Assembly: GCA_002332905.1 (NCBI GenBank)
Contig: DDAM01000009.1
Coordinates: 11,257-75,256 of the forward strand
Direction: 5' to 3'
Length of the DNA stretch: 64,000 nt
From: Firmicutes bacterium UBA2058
Lineage (GTDB): Bacteria; Bacillota; Clostridia; Tissierellales; Sedimentibacteraceae
The translations under genes and the position numbers were made by a program. The notes beneath the pieces are model-generated. The model was not told the DNA's origin, did no database searches, and was given only the letters and a program-made list of their open reading frames with translations. Shown one piece after another: positions 25,991-34,291 of this stretch (the first letter of the stretch is position 1; each line of letters opens with the position of its first letter).

Positions 25991-27697
25991 ATGAAAGGCT
26001 TAGGCGTATCACATGGAATAGGAATTGGTAAAGTTTTTAAGGTAGAACCAAATGAAATTGAAGTAGAACGAATAGAAGTTGAAGATACTTCGCTGGAAAT
26101 TGAAAAATTACAAAAGGCTATTATAGAATGTAAAGAACAAATCAATAACATATATGAAATCACTATAAAAAATGTTGGGGAAAAAGAAGCTGAAATATTC
26201 AAGGCTCATGAAATGATACTAGAAGATGAAGCTGTATTTGATGAAGTAGTAAATAAGATTAAAATAGAAAAGATAAACTGCGAATTCGCACTTAATGAGG
26301 TGCTTTGTAGATATATTAGACTATTTGAAAACATTGAAGATGAATACCTTAGAGATAGGTCTAATGATTTAAAAGATATAATGTATAGATTAACAAAAAT
26401 AATTGTAGGTGTTAAAACTAAAAAGCTATCAGAAATTGAAGATGGCACTGTAATAGTAGCCTATGATTTAACACCATCTGATACTGCTCAAATGGATAAG
26501 GATAAAGTTGCTGCTATAATAGTTGAAACTGGAGGAAGAACTTCTCATGCTGCTATAATAGCAAGAACTATGGAAATTCCAACTGTAGTTGGTGTAGATG
26601 GAATATGCGATAAAGTAGAAGATGGAGACGAAATAATTTGTGACGGATCAACAGGTAAAGTAAGCATTAATCCATCAAAAAAAACTAGACATTATTATGA
26701 ATTAAAAAAGCAAAAAGAAAATGATATAAAAAACAATCTAAGCAAACAAATTGGTTTAGAAACAATTACTTTAGATGGACATAAGGTATTGTTAGAGGCC
26801 AATATTGGTGTACCATCAGATATAAAATATGCAATTAAAAATGATGCTGAATCTATAGGTCTATTTAGAAGTGAATTTCTTTATATGAGTAGAACGAAGC
26901 TGCCTACAGAGGAAGAGCAATTTGATGCATACAAAGAAATACTTGTAAAAATGGGGGATAAACCCGTTGTAATTAGAACTCTAGACGTTGGTGGAGATAA
27001 AGAAATACCATATTTAAAAATACCAAAAGAAATGAACCCATTTTTAGGCTATAGAGCAATAAGATTATGTTTAGATAATACTGACATATTTAAAACTCAA
27101 TTAAGGGCTATATTAAGAGCTAGTGCATTTGGAAATGTTAAAATACTTTTCCCAATGATATCTAGCATTAATGAGTTAAGAGGTGCAAAAAAACTATATC
27201 TTGAAACTAAGGATGAATTAATAACAGAAGGTATAAAAATAAACAATAATATAGAGCTGGGTATAATGATTGAAATTCCTTCAGCAGCTATAATTTCAGA
27301 TGCATTAGCTAAGGAAGTAGACTTTTTTAGCATAGGAACAAATGATTTAATTCAGTATACACTTGCAGTTGATAGAATGAATTCTAAAATAAATCATTTA
27401 TATAACCAATACCATCCTGCACTTATAAGACTTATAAAAAATGTTATAGATAATGCACATGCTGCTAATATAAAAGTTGCTATGTGTGGAGATATGGCAG
27501 GAGAGCCAAATCTGATACCCTTACTGCTTGGTATGGGATTAGATGAGTTTAGTATGAGCCCGTCATCAATTTTAAAAGCTAGACATATTATTAGAGGACT
27601 TTCTAAAAAATATTGTGAGGAGCTTTTAGAAGAAGTTTTAAATCTAGATGCGGGTATAGAAGTAGAAAAATACTTGATTTCTAAGTTAGATACTTAA
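25991..27697 (+). CDS. ptsI: PTS enzyme I (phosphoenolpyruvate-protein phosphotransferase)
   Basis: A 568-residue cytoplasmic enzyme that takes phosphate from phosphoenolpyruvate and passes it to HPr for sugar uptake. The phospho-histidine is H186 in GGRTSHAAIIAR. The PEP-binding domain shows GLFRSEFLYM, FPMIS, FSIGTNDLIQYTLAVDR and catalytic C499 in MCGDMAGE. The true start is the ATG at 25991 after GCGGGGAT, matching the usual MKGLGVSHGIGIGK opening. ptsH is not adjacent. Transcription probably begins at the promoter at 25653. Confidence 0.95.
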   Translation: MKGLGVSHGIGIGKVFKVEPNEIEVERIEVEDTSLEIEKLQKAIIECKEQINNIYEITIKNVGEKEAEIFKAHEMILEDEAVFDEVVNKIKIEKINCEFALNEVLCRYIRLFENIEDEYLRDRSNDLKDIMYRLTKIIVGVKTKKLSEIEDGTVIVAYDLTPSDTAQMDKDKVAAIIVETGGRTSHAAIIARTMEIPTVVGVDGICDKVEDGDEIICDGSTGKVSINPSKKTRHYYELKKQKENDIKNNLSKQIGLETITLDGHKVLLEANIGVPSDIKYAIKNDAESIGLFRSEFLYMSRTKLPTEEEQFDAYKEILVKMGDKPVVIRTLDVGGDKEIPYLKIPKEMNPFLGYRAIRLCLDNTDIFKTQLRAILRASAFGNVKILFPMISSINELRGAKKLYLETKDELITEGIKINNNIELGIMIEIPSAAIISDALAKEVDFFSIGTNDLIQYTLAVDRMNSKINHLYNQYHPALIRLIKNVIDNAHAANIKVAMCGDMAGEPNLIPLLLGMGLDEFSMSPSSILKARHIIRGLSKKYCEELLEEVLNLDAGIEVEKYLISKLDT

Positions 27698-27723
27698 CTT
27701 TTCAAATTAAATAAGGAGTAAAC

Positions 27724-28305
27724 ATGCAAAAAGTATCCATTGTTTTTCACAGCGTAAGTGGAAATAACTATTTAATAGCAAAAGCATTTTATGATAGTTT
27801 AAAAAATAGAAATATAGATGTGAATTTATTTAAAGTTAGAGATGATGACTTTGAAAAATTGGCAAATACATTTGAGTTTGCTAAGAAATATAAGGACGAA
27901 ATAATGTCTGTTAGTTTATATGACTTTAACGAACTTTTAGATAGTGATGCAATAATTTTAGGCTCACCAACCTATTTTGGCAATGTTTCAGCTGAAATGA
28001 AGTCATTTATGGACGAATTTGCAGATTATTGGCCAGATGCAAAATTCTACGGTAAAAAATTATTTGCATTTGCATGTGCAGGAACACCAGAGGGTGGCGG
28101 AGATATGTGCTTAAATGCAATAAACATTTTTGGTCAACACCTTGGAATGTTTAACACACCTATTCCGAGTAATTTATTAGAGGGTATAAGCTTTCCAGCC
28201 TATGGATTACTACATTATGTAGGAGACAATGGAGATATAAGACCAGATGAAAAAGTGCTAAAAGCAATAGATAAAATTTGTGAAATATTGTGCACACAAA
28301 AATAA
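27724..28305 (+). CDS. Flavodoxin/NAD(P)H-dependent reductase-like protein
   Basis: A 193-residue protein with a flavodoxin-like fold. The FMN phosphate loop is HSVSGNNYLIA at the start, a second loop is ILGSPTYFGNVS near residue 80, and a third is ACAGTPEGGGDMCL near residue 118, close to the WrbA/FMN-reductase group. It probably moves electrons through FMN. It is 26 bp after ptsI and may be cotranscribed. Substrate is unknown. Confidence 0.82.
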   Translation: MQKVSIVFHSVSGNNYLIAKAFYDSLKNRNIDVNLFKVRDDDFEKLANTFEFAKKYKDEIMSVSLYDFNELLDSDAIILGSPTYFGNVSAEMKSFMDEFADYWPDAKFYGKKLFAFACAGTPEGGGDMCLNAINIFGQHLGMFNTPIPSNLLEGISFPAYGLLHYVGDNGDIRPDEKVLKAIDKICEILCTQK

Positions 28306-28358
28306 CATTATTAAAAGAGACTATTATGATACCGTGAAATGGCGTAATGGAGGTTGAC

Positions 28359-28862
28359 ATGGAAAATAAAGTGGCTAGAAAACAGTATGTTAGTAAAGAA
28401 TGTTTTATATGTGGTACAGAAAATATTGCTGGTTTAAAAGCAAAGTTTTTCGAATTGGAAAATGGTGAACTGGTTGGTGTTTTTACAGCGCAAGATATGC
28501 ACCAAAGCTATCCAAATAGACTTCATGGTGGTGTTTCAGCAGCACTTCTGGATGAAACAATAGGCAGAACTATGATGCTTGAAGAGCCTGATACTTGGGG
28601 AGTAACTGTTGAACTTAATCTAAAATATAAAAAGCCTGTACCATTAAATGAGGAATTAAAAGTAATAGCTAGACCCCTGAGAAACTCCCGTAAAATATTT
28701 GAAGGCGAAGGTGAAATAATACTAAACAATGGTGAGGTTGCAGTTACAGCATATGCCAAATATGTGAAAATGACAGTTAGTAAAATATCCGAGGATATAG
28801 ATAATATTGACGATTTTATGTATTATGAAGAGGATAAAGGACCAGAATATATAGAGTATTAA
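28359..28862 (+). CDS. Hotdog-fold thioesterase (PaaI-like)
   Basis: A 167-residue hotdog protein of the PaaI/4HBT type. The central helix motif is NRLHGGVSAALLDETIGRTM near residue 50, and the strand that follows reads VTVELNLKYKKPVPL. Such enzymes hydrolyse acyl-CoA thioesters. An N-terminal CFICGTEN resembles a small metal-binding turn seen in some relatives. The start is the ATG at 28359; an in-frame ATG 12 bases earlier belongs to the GGAGG site. A tandem repeat follows the stop. Confidence 0.82.
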   Translation: MENKVARKQYVSKECFICGTENIAGLKAKFFELENGELVGVFTAQDMHQSYPNRLHGGVSAALLDETIGRTMMLEEPDTWGVTVELNLKYKKPVPLNEELKVIARPLRNSRKIFEGEGEIILNNGEVAVTAYAKYVKMTVSKISEDIDNIDDFMYYEEDKGPEYIEY

Positions 28863-28874
28863 GTGTGTTTGTTA

Positions 28875-28962
28875 CATACTGTGAAGAAGTACATATCACA
28901 GTGTAAGAAAGTACAACTCACAGTGTGAAGAAGTACACATCACAGTGTGAGAAAGTACATCT
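28875..28962. repeat. 22-bp tandem repeat, four copies
   Basis: Copies at 28875-28896, 28897-28918, 28919-28940 and 28941-28962 share CACAGTGTGAGAAAGTACA-like units. Each unit also forms part of a hairpin through TGTGA/TCACA words, for example GTGTGAGA with TCTCACAC around 28946-28968. The array fills the gap between the thioesterase gene and rlmD. Confidence 0.85.
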
Positions 28963-28985
28963 CACACTTACTGAAAGGAATATCA

Positions 28986-30359
28986 ATGAAAAAAGGCGAT
29001 ATAATAGAAATCACAATAGAAGATGTTTTGTTCCCTAATAAAGCTATAGCAAGCTATGAAGGGTACACAGTTATTGTTAAAAATGCGCTTCTAGGACAAA
29101 CAATACAAGCTAAAATATCAAAAATAAAAAAACAAGAGATAGAAGCAAAACTTGTAGAAGTAGTAAAAAGTGCTGATTATGAAAAACAGCCAGTTTGTAG
29201 CCACTTTGGTATTTGTGGAGGATGCTTATATCAAACAATACCTTATGAAAAGCAACTTAACTTAAAACAAAATCAAGTTACAAAAATTATAGACGGAGTA
29301 ACGACAGACTATGAAATGCTGCCAATAGTTAAAAGCCCAAAAGAGCTTAATTATCGCAATAAGATGGAGTTCTCATTCGGTGATGCCGTAAAAGGCGGAC
29401 CACTTACACTAGGACTACATCAAAAAAATAGATTTTATGAAATAGTCACAGTAGATAATTGCCAGATAGTAGACGAGGACTTTAGATTAATTTTGACAGA
29501 AATTTTACAGTATTTCCTAGAAAATAATGCAACCTTTTATCACAAGATGTCAAAGGAAGGCTTTCTAAGGTATCTAGTAGTAAGAAAATGTGCAAAAACA
29601 GAAGATATATTAATAAACTTAGTTACATCCTCACAGGGAACACTTAATGAAACTGAATTTATAAACATGCTAAACTCATTAAATTTAAGCGGAACAATAA
29701 GATGCATAGCTCATTCTATAACTGACTCAATAGCAGATGTAGTAAAAGCAGAGCAATTTAAAATCCTATACGGGGAAGATAAAATTGAAGAAGAAATTCT
29801 AGGCTTAAAGTTTAACATATCAGCATTTTCCTTCTTCCAAACAAACTCACTAGGAGCAGAAAAACTATACAGCGTAGTAAGAGACTTCATAGGAGACACA
29901 AAAGATAAAGTAATCTATGACCTATACTCAGGCACAGGCACAATAGGACAGATAGTTTCAACTAATGCTAAAAAAGTTATAGGAATAGAAATAATAGAAG
30001 AAGCAGTAGTAAAAGCAAACGAAAATGTAAAGCTAAACAACATACAAAACTGTACCTTCATAGCTGGAGACGTACTAGAAAAAGTAGATGAGCTAACAAA
30101 CATTGACGGAGCCAACAAACCAGACATAATAATCCTAGACCCTCCAAGGGAAGGCATCCATCCAAAAGCGCTAAAGAAAATAATAGATTATAAACCAAAA
30201 ACTTTTATCTATATATCCTGTAAACCAACATCATTGTCAAAGGACTTGCCAGAGTTTTTGAGTGAAGGTTATAAGGTAGAAAAAGTAAGATGCGTGGATA
30301 TGTTTCCGATGACACCACATTGCGAGGTTGTAACCCTGTTGCAACGCATCGAGAGATAA
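28986..30359 (+). CDS. rlmD: 23S rRNA (uracil-5-)-methyltransferase, RlmD/RlmCD-like
   Basis: A 457-residue SAM-dependent RNA methyltransferase of the TrmA/RlmD family that makes 5-methyluridine in 23S rRNA. An N-terminal TRAM domain (residues 1-60) precedes an iron-sulfur motif, CSHFGICGGCLYQ. The methyltransferase core shows QTNSLGAEKLY, DLYSGTGTIGQ, ILDPPREG and the catalytic cysteine in YISCKPTSL. The start is the ATG at 28986 after GAAAGGA. Firmicute paralogues can act on one or two uridines, so RlmC, RlmD or RlmCD cannot be separated here. A strong terminator follows. Confidence 0.92.
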   Translation: MKKGDIIEITIEDVLFPNKAIASYEGYTVIVKNALLGQTIQAKISKIKKQEIEAKLVEVVKSADYEKQPVCSHFGICGGCLYQTIPYEKQLNLKQNQVTKIIDGVTTDYEMLPIVKSPKELNYRNKMEFSFGDAVKGGPLTLGLHQKNRFYEIVTVDNCQIVDEDFRLILTEILQYFLENNATFYHKMSKEGFLRYLVVRKCAKTEDILINLVTSSQGTLNETEFINMLNSLNLSGTIRCIAHSITDSIADVVKAEQFKILYGEDKIEEEILGLKFNISAFSFFQTNSLGAEKLYSVVRDFIGDTKDKVIYDLYSGTGTIGQIVSTNAKKVIGIEIIEEAVVKANENVKLNNIQNCTFIAGDVLEKVDELTNIDGANKPDIIILDPPREGIHPKALKKIIDYKPKTFIYISCKPTSLSKDLPEFLSEGYKVEKVRCVDMFPMTPHCEVVTLLQRIER

Positions 30360-30380
30360 AATAGAATAAAATTAGCGAAG

Positions 30381-30410
30381 GCCGTGAGTAAAAATGCTCA
30401 CGGCTTTTTT
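30381..30410 (+). terminator. Terminator after rlmD
   Basis: An 8-bp perfect GC-rich stem (30381-30388 with 30397-30404) is followed by six T. It marks the boundary between housekeeping genes and the defence island. Confidence 0.9.
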
Positions 30411-30438
30411 GTACCCGAAAGAGAGAAAAGAGATTGAT

Positions 30439-31659
30439 ATGAAAAAACTTAGAAGAATAGAAACTACCAAAGAAGAAAATAAAAAGCTGAAGGTTGCTGC
30501 GTATTGTAGGGTTAGCACAAAATTTGAAAGCCAACAAAGCAGCATTGATTTACAAATTTCTAATTATAAAACTGTCATACAAAGCAACCCTCAGTGGGAA
30601 TATGCAGGTGTTTATTTTGATTATGGCAGTGGACTAAGGCAAAAAGGTCGTTTTAATTTGGAGAACATGATAAATAAGGCTTGTTCTGGTGAAATTGATT
30701 ACATTCTTACGAAATCTCTCAGTAGATTTTCTAGGAATGTTTTAGATACATTAATCACCATAAGAAAATTAAAAGAAAGGGGCATTAATATGTATTTTGA
30801 AAATGAAAACCTAAACTCAATCGAAGATGAAGCTGAATTTGCGATTACTCTTAGCGGTATTTTAGCTCAGGAAGAAAGCAGAAATCTTAGCGAAAATATT
30901 CAATGGGGATATCAAAGGAAGTTTGAAAACGGAGATATCTTTACTAAGTACAAAAACTTTATGGGTTACCAATGTAAAAATGGCAACTTAGTTATTGTAC
31001 CTGAGCAAGCAGAGGTCGTGAAAACAATATTTAATCTATATTTAGATGGCATGACATTACAGCAGATAAAAGAGCATTTAGAAAGCCAGCAAATCAAAAC
31101 TGCTACCGGTTAAGATATTTGGGCAACTTATGTTATCCAGAAGATGCTCAAAAATGAAAAGTACAAAGGTTGCACCATGTTTCAGAAAACTTTTACTGAG
31201 GATTATCTTACTGGAAAAAGAAAAGTGAATCATGGTGAGAGGGCAAAATATTATATAGAAGATACGCATCCTGCTATTGTATCAAAAGATATATTTAATA
31301 GAGTGCAAGAGGAAATAAAACGTCGTGAAAGAATTGTGCGTAATGATGATGGAAGTATAGAAGCGTCAAAGAGCAAATTTAATAGCAAGTACATTCTAGG
31401 CAATTTGTTAGTATGTGGGGACTGTGGTGCATCCTATCGTAGAAGAACCGAGCGTGGCAAAGTGTTATGGAGGTGTGCCACCAGAATTGAAAAGGGCAAA
31501 GATGAGTGTGCCCTATCCCCTACGATAAATGAAGAATGGTTAAAAGAGCAGCTCACAGCGCTGATTTGTGATGGCATTTTCAATGAAAGTGTAGTGAAGA
31601 ATAAGGATATTTTAGTTAAAGGATATGATGAGGCAATTAGAAAAGCTTGTTTACAGTGA
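30439..31659 (+). pseudogene. Large serine recombinase, broken by one stop codon
   Basis: A site-specific serine recombinase. Residues 1-150 form the resolvase domain: catalytic AAYCRVSTKFESQQSS with the conserved Ser, LTKSLSRFSRNVLD and LKERGINMYFE. The recombinase domain follows, and a zinc ribbon (LVCGDCGASYRRRT and WRCATR, with a later C) lies near the end. A TAA at 31111-31113 interrupts the frame after KTATG, and the same frame continues as DIWATYVIQKMLKNEKYKG, so one AAA-to-TAA change explains the break. The C-terminal tail also looks short, ending KACLQ. The gene probably once moved this island. A sequencing error is the alternative. Confidence 0.88.
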
Positions 31660-31735
31660 AACAACAAACTGGAGATGCAGTTTCACCAGGAATTGTGGTC
31701 AAGAAGAAGTTGACTACTTTGAATAGACAGTAAAA

Positions 31736-31807
31736 TAGGAGTAGGGGTTGTTCCCTGCTCCTATGATAGATTGCCAAGACTAAAACCTTCGGGGATTTAG
31801 GGTTTTA
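31736..31807 (+). other. Two hairpins after the recombinase pseudogene
   Basis: A 31736-31746/31753-31763 stem (11 bp, one G-T pair) is followed by a 7-bp stem, 31781-31787 with 31801-31807. The first lacks a T tract; the second is followed by TTG. They could be decayed terminators or structured leader RNA of the next operon. Confidence 0.5.
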
Positions 31808-31951
31808 TTGTTGACAGTTGATATATTGTTTTTGAATAATATGTATAATTATGTACAAATCATTAGTTTGGTGTTGAATATTGTTTGGAAAAGTTATACA
31901 ATTGTACTAACAATGTTGTTGTTATCGTTGTTCTGTTTAGGAGGTATAATT

Positions 31952-32185
31952 GTGCTAACTGTTAATGAATTATTAGATATTGCAAAGAATGAACTCATAA
32001 ACCTTAAGGCCGATGAAATTTTCCTTGTTCGTGATTTATTTAAAGGCTACGAATGGAATAGAATTTCTCGCAGCGACCGACTCCTCCTAGGCACCTTATT
32101 CCTCAATTATATCAAGAACGATGATGTGGGGGTTGTCCCCATAGAAAAGACTTCATCTGGGCAGCAGAGATATATAGTATTATAA
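31952..32185 (+). CDS. DUF1413 small protein
   Basis: A 77-residue protein matching DUF1413 (LKADEIFLVRDLFKGYEWNRISRSDRLLLGTLFLNY). The start is a GTG behind AGGAGGTATAATT; an upstream in-frame extension of 48 codons is hydrophobic leader-like DNA without a site and is not used. DUF1413 proteins are small, probably DNA-associated, and common on Firmicute mobile elements beside recombinases. It lies 12 bp before gajA and may be the first gene of the Gabija operon. Confidence 0.75.
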   Translation: MLTVNELLDIAKNELINLKADEIFLVRDLFKGYEWNRISRSDRLLLGTLFLNYIKNDDVGVVPIEKTSSGQQRYIVL

Positions 32186-32197
32186 AGGAGAGTAGTT

Positions 32198-34291
32198 ATG
32201 TTTATATCTAGTTTGAAGATTAAAAACTTTAGAAATTTTGATGACATCTCTATAGACCTTAGAGATGGCGTGAATCTGCTTATAGGTCAAAATAATGCTG
32301 GTAAATCTAATTTGCTCAAAGCATTAGCTTTGATTTTTGATAGCACGGTAAAAAAGCAATTATCAATAAATGATATCTATAATAATATACCTTTAGAAGA
32401 ATTAAAAGTACACTCACCAAAAATTTCAGTTACTGTACTCTTGTCACAATCTGAAAATGAAGATTTAATGGGAGATGAGTTAGTTACTGTTAGTAATTGG
32501 CTTACTTGCTTGAAAGAACCGTATACAGCACAAATACAGTATGAGTTCTTTTTACCAGAAGACCAAGAGGAAAAATATAAGAAATACATAAAAGATGTAT
32601 CAACTCAAGAAGAAGCACGAAAGATTATTAATGACAATTTTATACGATTATATATTAATAAAACTTGGGTTGGAAATCCTGATAATCAAGTCCAAATTGA
32701 TGGAGATAGCCTTAATAAATTTGATTTTCAATTTTTAGAGGCTATTCGTGACGTTGAACGGGATATGTTTTCAGGTAAAAACACATTACTAAAGAATGTA
32801 ATTGATTTTTTTATAGATTATGATGTTAAATCAGACAAAAGCATTTCTATAGAAGAACAATCTAAAAAAATTGAAACTAGAAAAGCGGATTTCGAAACTA
32901 CATCTCATGATCTGATAGAGAAATTAAAAGAAAGGTTAAAAAGAGGAAATAAAGAGATATTGTCTTATGCGGATGATATTGGGGCATCATTTGATAATTC
33001 TGAACCTAATTTTGAAGGAAAGATAACGGAAAGCGAACTATATTCCGTCTTACAATTAATTGTAAAACAAAATACTGGTATGAGTATACCCATATCTAAT
33101 AACGGTCTGGGTTATAATAATTTAATTTTTATGTCACTATTACTAGCAAAAATGCAGGTAGATTCAGATGGTCAGTATTTAGGAAGTAATGCTAAAGTGT
33201 TTCCTATATTAGCAATTGAAGAACCCGAGGCACATTTACACCCTACTATGCAATTTCAGCTCATAAAATTCTTAAAAGATAACCTTAAAAAGAAAAAAGT
33301 TAAGCAAGTGTTTATTACCTCACACTCAACACATATTACTTCATCAACGCAACTTGACGATATTATCTGCTTATATAAGAAAAATGGACAGTCCGAAGTT
33401 GCATATCCAGGGAAAGTGTTTTTTGATATTGAAGAAGATAAATCAAAAAAAGACAAGGCAAATAGCAAAAAATATGTTCAAAGATTTCTTGATGCAACTA
33501 AATCCAATATGCTTTTTGCTGAAAAGATTATTTTAGTCGAAGGAATAGCAGAACAACTACTTATACCTATTTTCGCTGATTATTTAGGGAAGTCACTAGA
33601 AGAGAATCATGTTTCTATAATTAACGTGGGTGGGCGGTATTTCGAACATTTTTTGTATTTATTCGATAGTAATAAAGACAACACCGTTAATAGAAAGGTA
33701 GCGTGTATTACTGATATAGACCCAACAAGAAAAAAGAAAAAGGAGCATAATGAAAAATTTATGAAATGCTATCCTTTTGAAATGAATGTAGATAGTATCA
33801 ACTATGAATATAAGCAAAACACAACAATGCAAAAATATGAAAAAGGGAAACATTCCAATATATGTTCATTTATACAGGATAAGCAATATGGAAGAACACT
33901 TGAATATCAAATAGCATTTGAAAATCCGACATGTAAGTTACTAATTACACCGTCATTGTCAAATAATGAAGAATTAAGAAATCTGATGGACTTTTATGAA
34001 AACACTAAAAAATTAGATGAATTTTTAGATGAACTTAGTGATACTAAAGAAAACAAACGAATAAAGCAGTCAATTGACAGTTGTGATGCTAAAATTTGGG
34101 ATGACAATTCAAAAAAGAAAGCAATTATTGCTTCTAGGTATTTAAATTCTGTTGGCAAAGGGGAAAATGCTCTAGAATTATCCTCTATATTACGTGATAA
34201 TTTATGTGAAAAAGGAAAAGCAGAATTTAAAGTTTTTAATGTACCAACATATATAAAAGATGCGATTGATTGGGTGTGTGAGAATATATGA
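32198..34291 (+). CDS. gajA: Gabija nuclease GajA (OLD-family ATPase/TOPRIM)
   Basis: A 697-residue OLD-family protein. The ATPase domain has Walker A GQNNAGKS (30-37), a signature-like region ISNNGLGYNNLIFMSLLLAK and Walker B LAIEEPEAHLHP near residue 340. The TOPRIM nuclease domain shows E448 in ILVEGIAEQLL and the D506-x-D508 pair in TDIDPTRKK. In known Gabija, GajA is a nucleotide-regulated DNA-nicking enzyme that forms a complex with GajB against phage. It overlaps gajB by 4 bases (ATGA). It is longer than the roughly 580 residues of the type protein. Pairing with a UvrD-like gene makes the assignment strong. Confidence 0.92.
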   Translation: MFISSLKIKNFRNFDDISIDLRDGVNLLIGQNNAGKSNLLKALALIFDSTVKKQLSINDIYNNIPLEELKVHSPKISVTVLLSQSENEDLMGDELVTVSNWLTCLKEPYTAQIQYEFFLPEDQEEKYKKYIKDVSTQEEARKIINDNFIRLYINKTWVGNPDNQVQIDGDSLNKFDFQFLEAIRDVERDMFSGKNTLLKNVIDFFIDYDVKSDKSISIEEQSKKIETRKADFETTSHDLIEKLKERLKRGNKEILSYADDIGASFDNSEPNFEGKITESELYSVLQLIVKQNTGMSIPISNNGLGYNNLIFMSLLLAKMQVDSDGQYLGSNAKVFPILAIEEPEAHLHPTMQFQLIKFLKDNLKKKKVKQVFITSHSTHITSSTQLDDIICLYKKNGQSEVAYPGKVFFDIEEDKSKKDKANSKKYVQRFLDATKSNMLFAEKIILVEGIAEQLLIPIFADYLGKSLEENHVSIINVGGRYFEHFLYLFDSNKDNTVNRKVACITDIDPTRKKKKEHNEKFMKCYPFEMNVDSINYEYKQNTTMQKYEKGKHSNICSFIQDKQYGRTLEYQIAFENPTCKLLITPSLSNNEELRNLMDFYENTKKLDEFLDELSDTKENKRIKQSIDSCDAKIWDDNSKKKAIIASRYLNSVGKGENALELSSILRDNLCEKGKAEFKVFNVPTYIKDAIDWVCENI

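Noticed and set aside
28875..28962. CRISPR array before rlmD
   Set aside because: Units are directly adjacent with no spacers, so it is a simple tandem repeat.
31808..31951. N-terminal extension of the DUF1413 protein
   Set aside because: The 48 upstream codons are hydrophobic and lack a site; AGGAGGT directly precedes the GTG at 31952.
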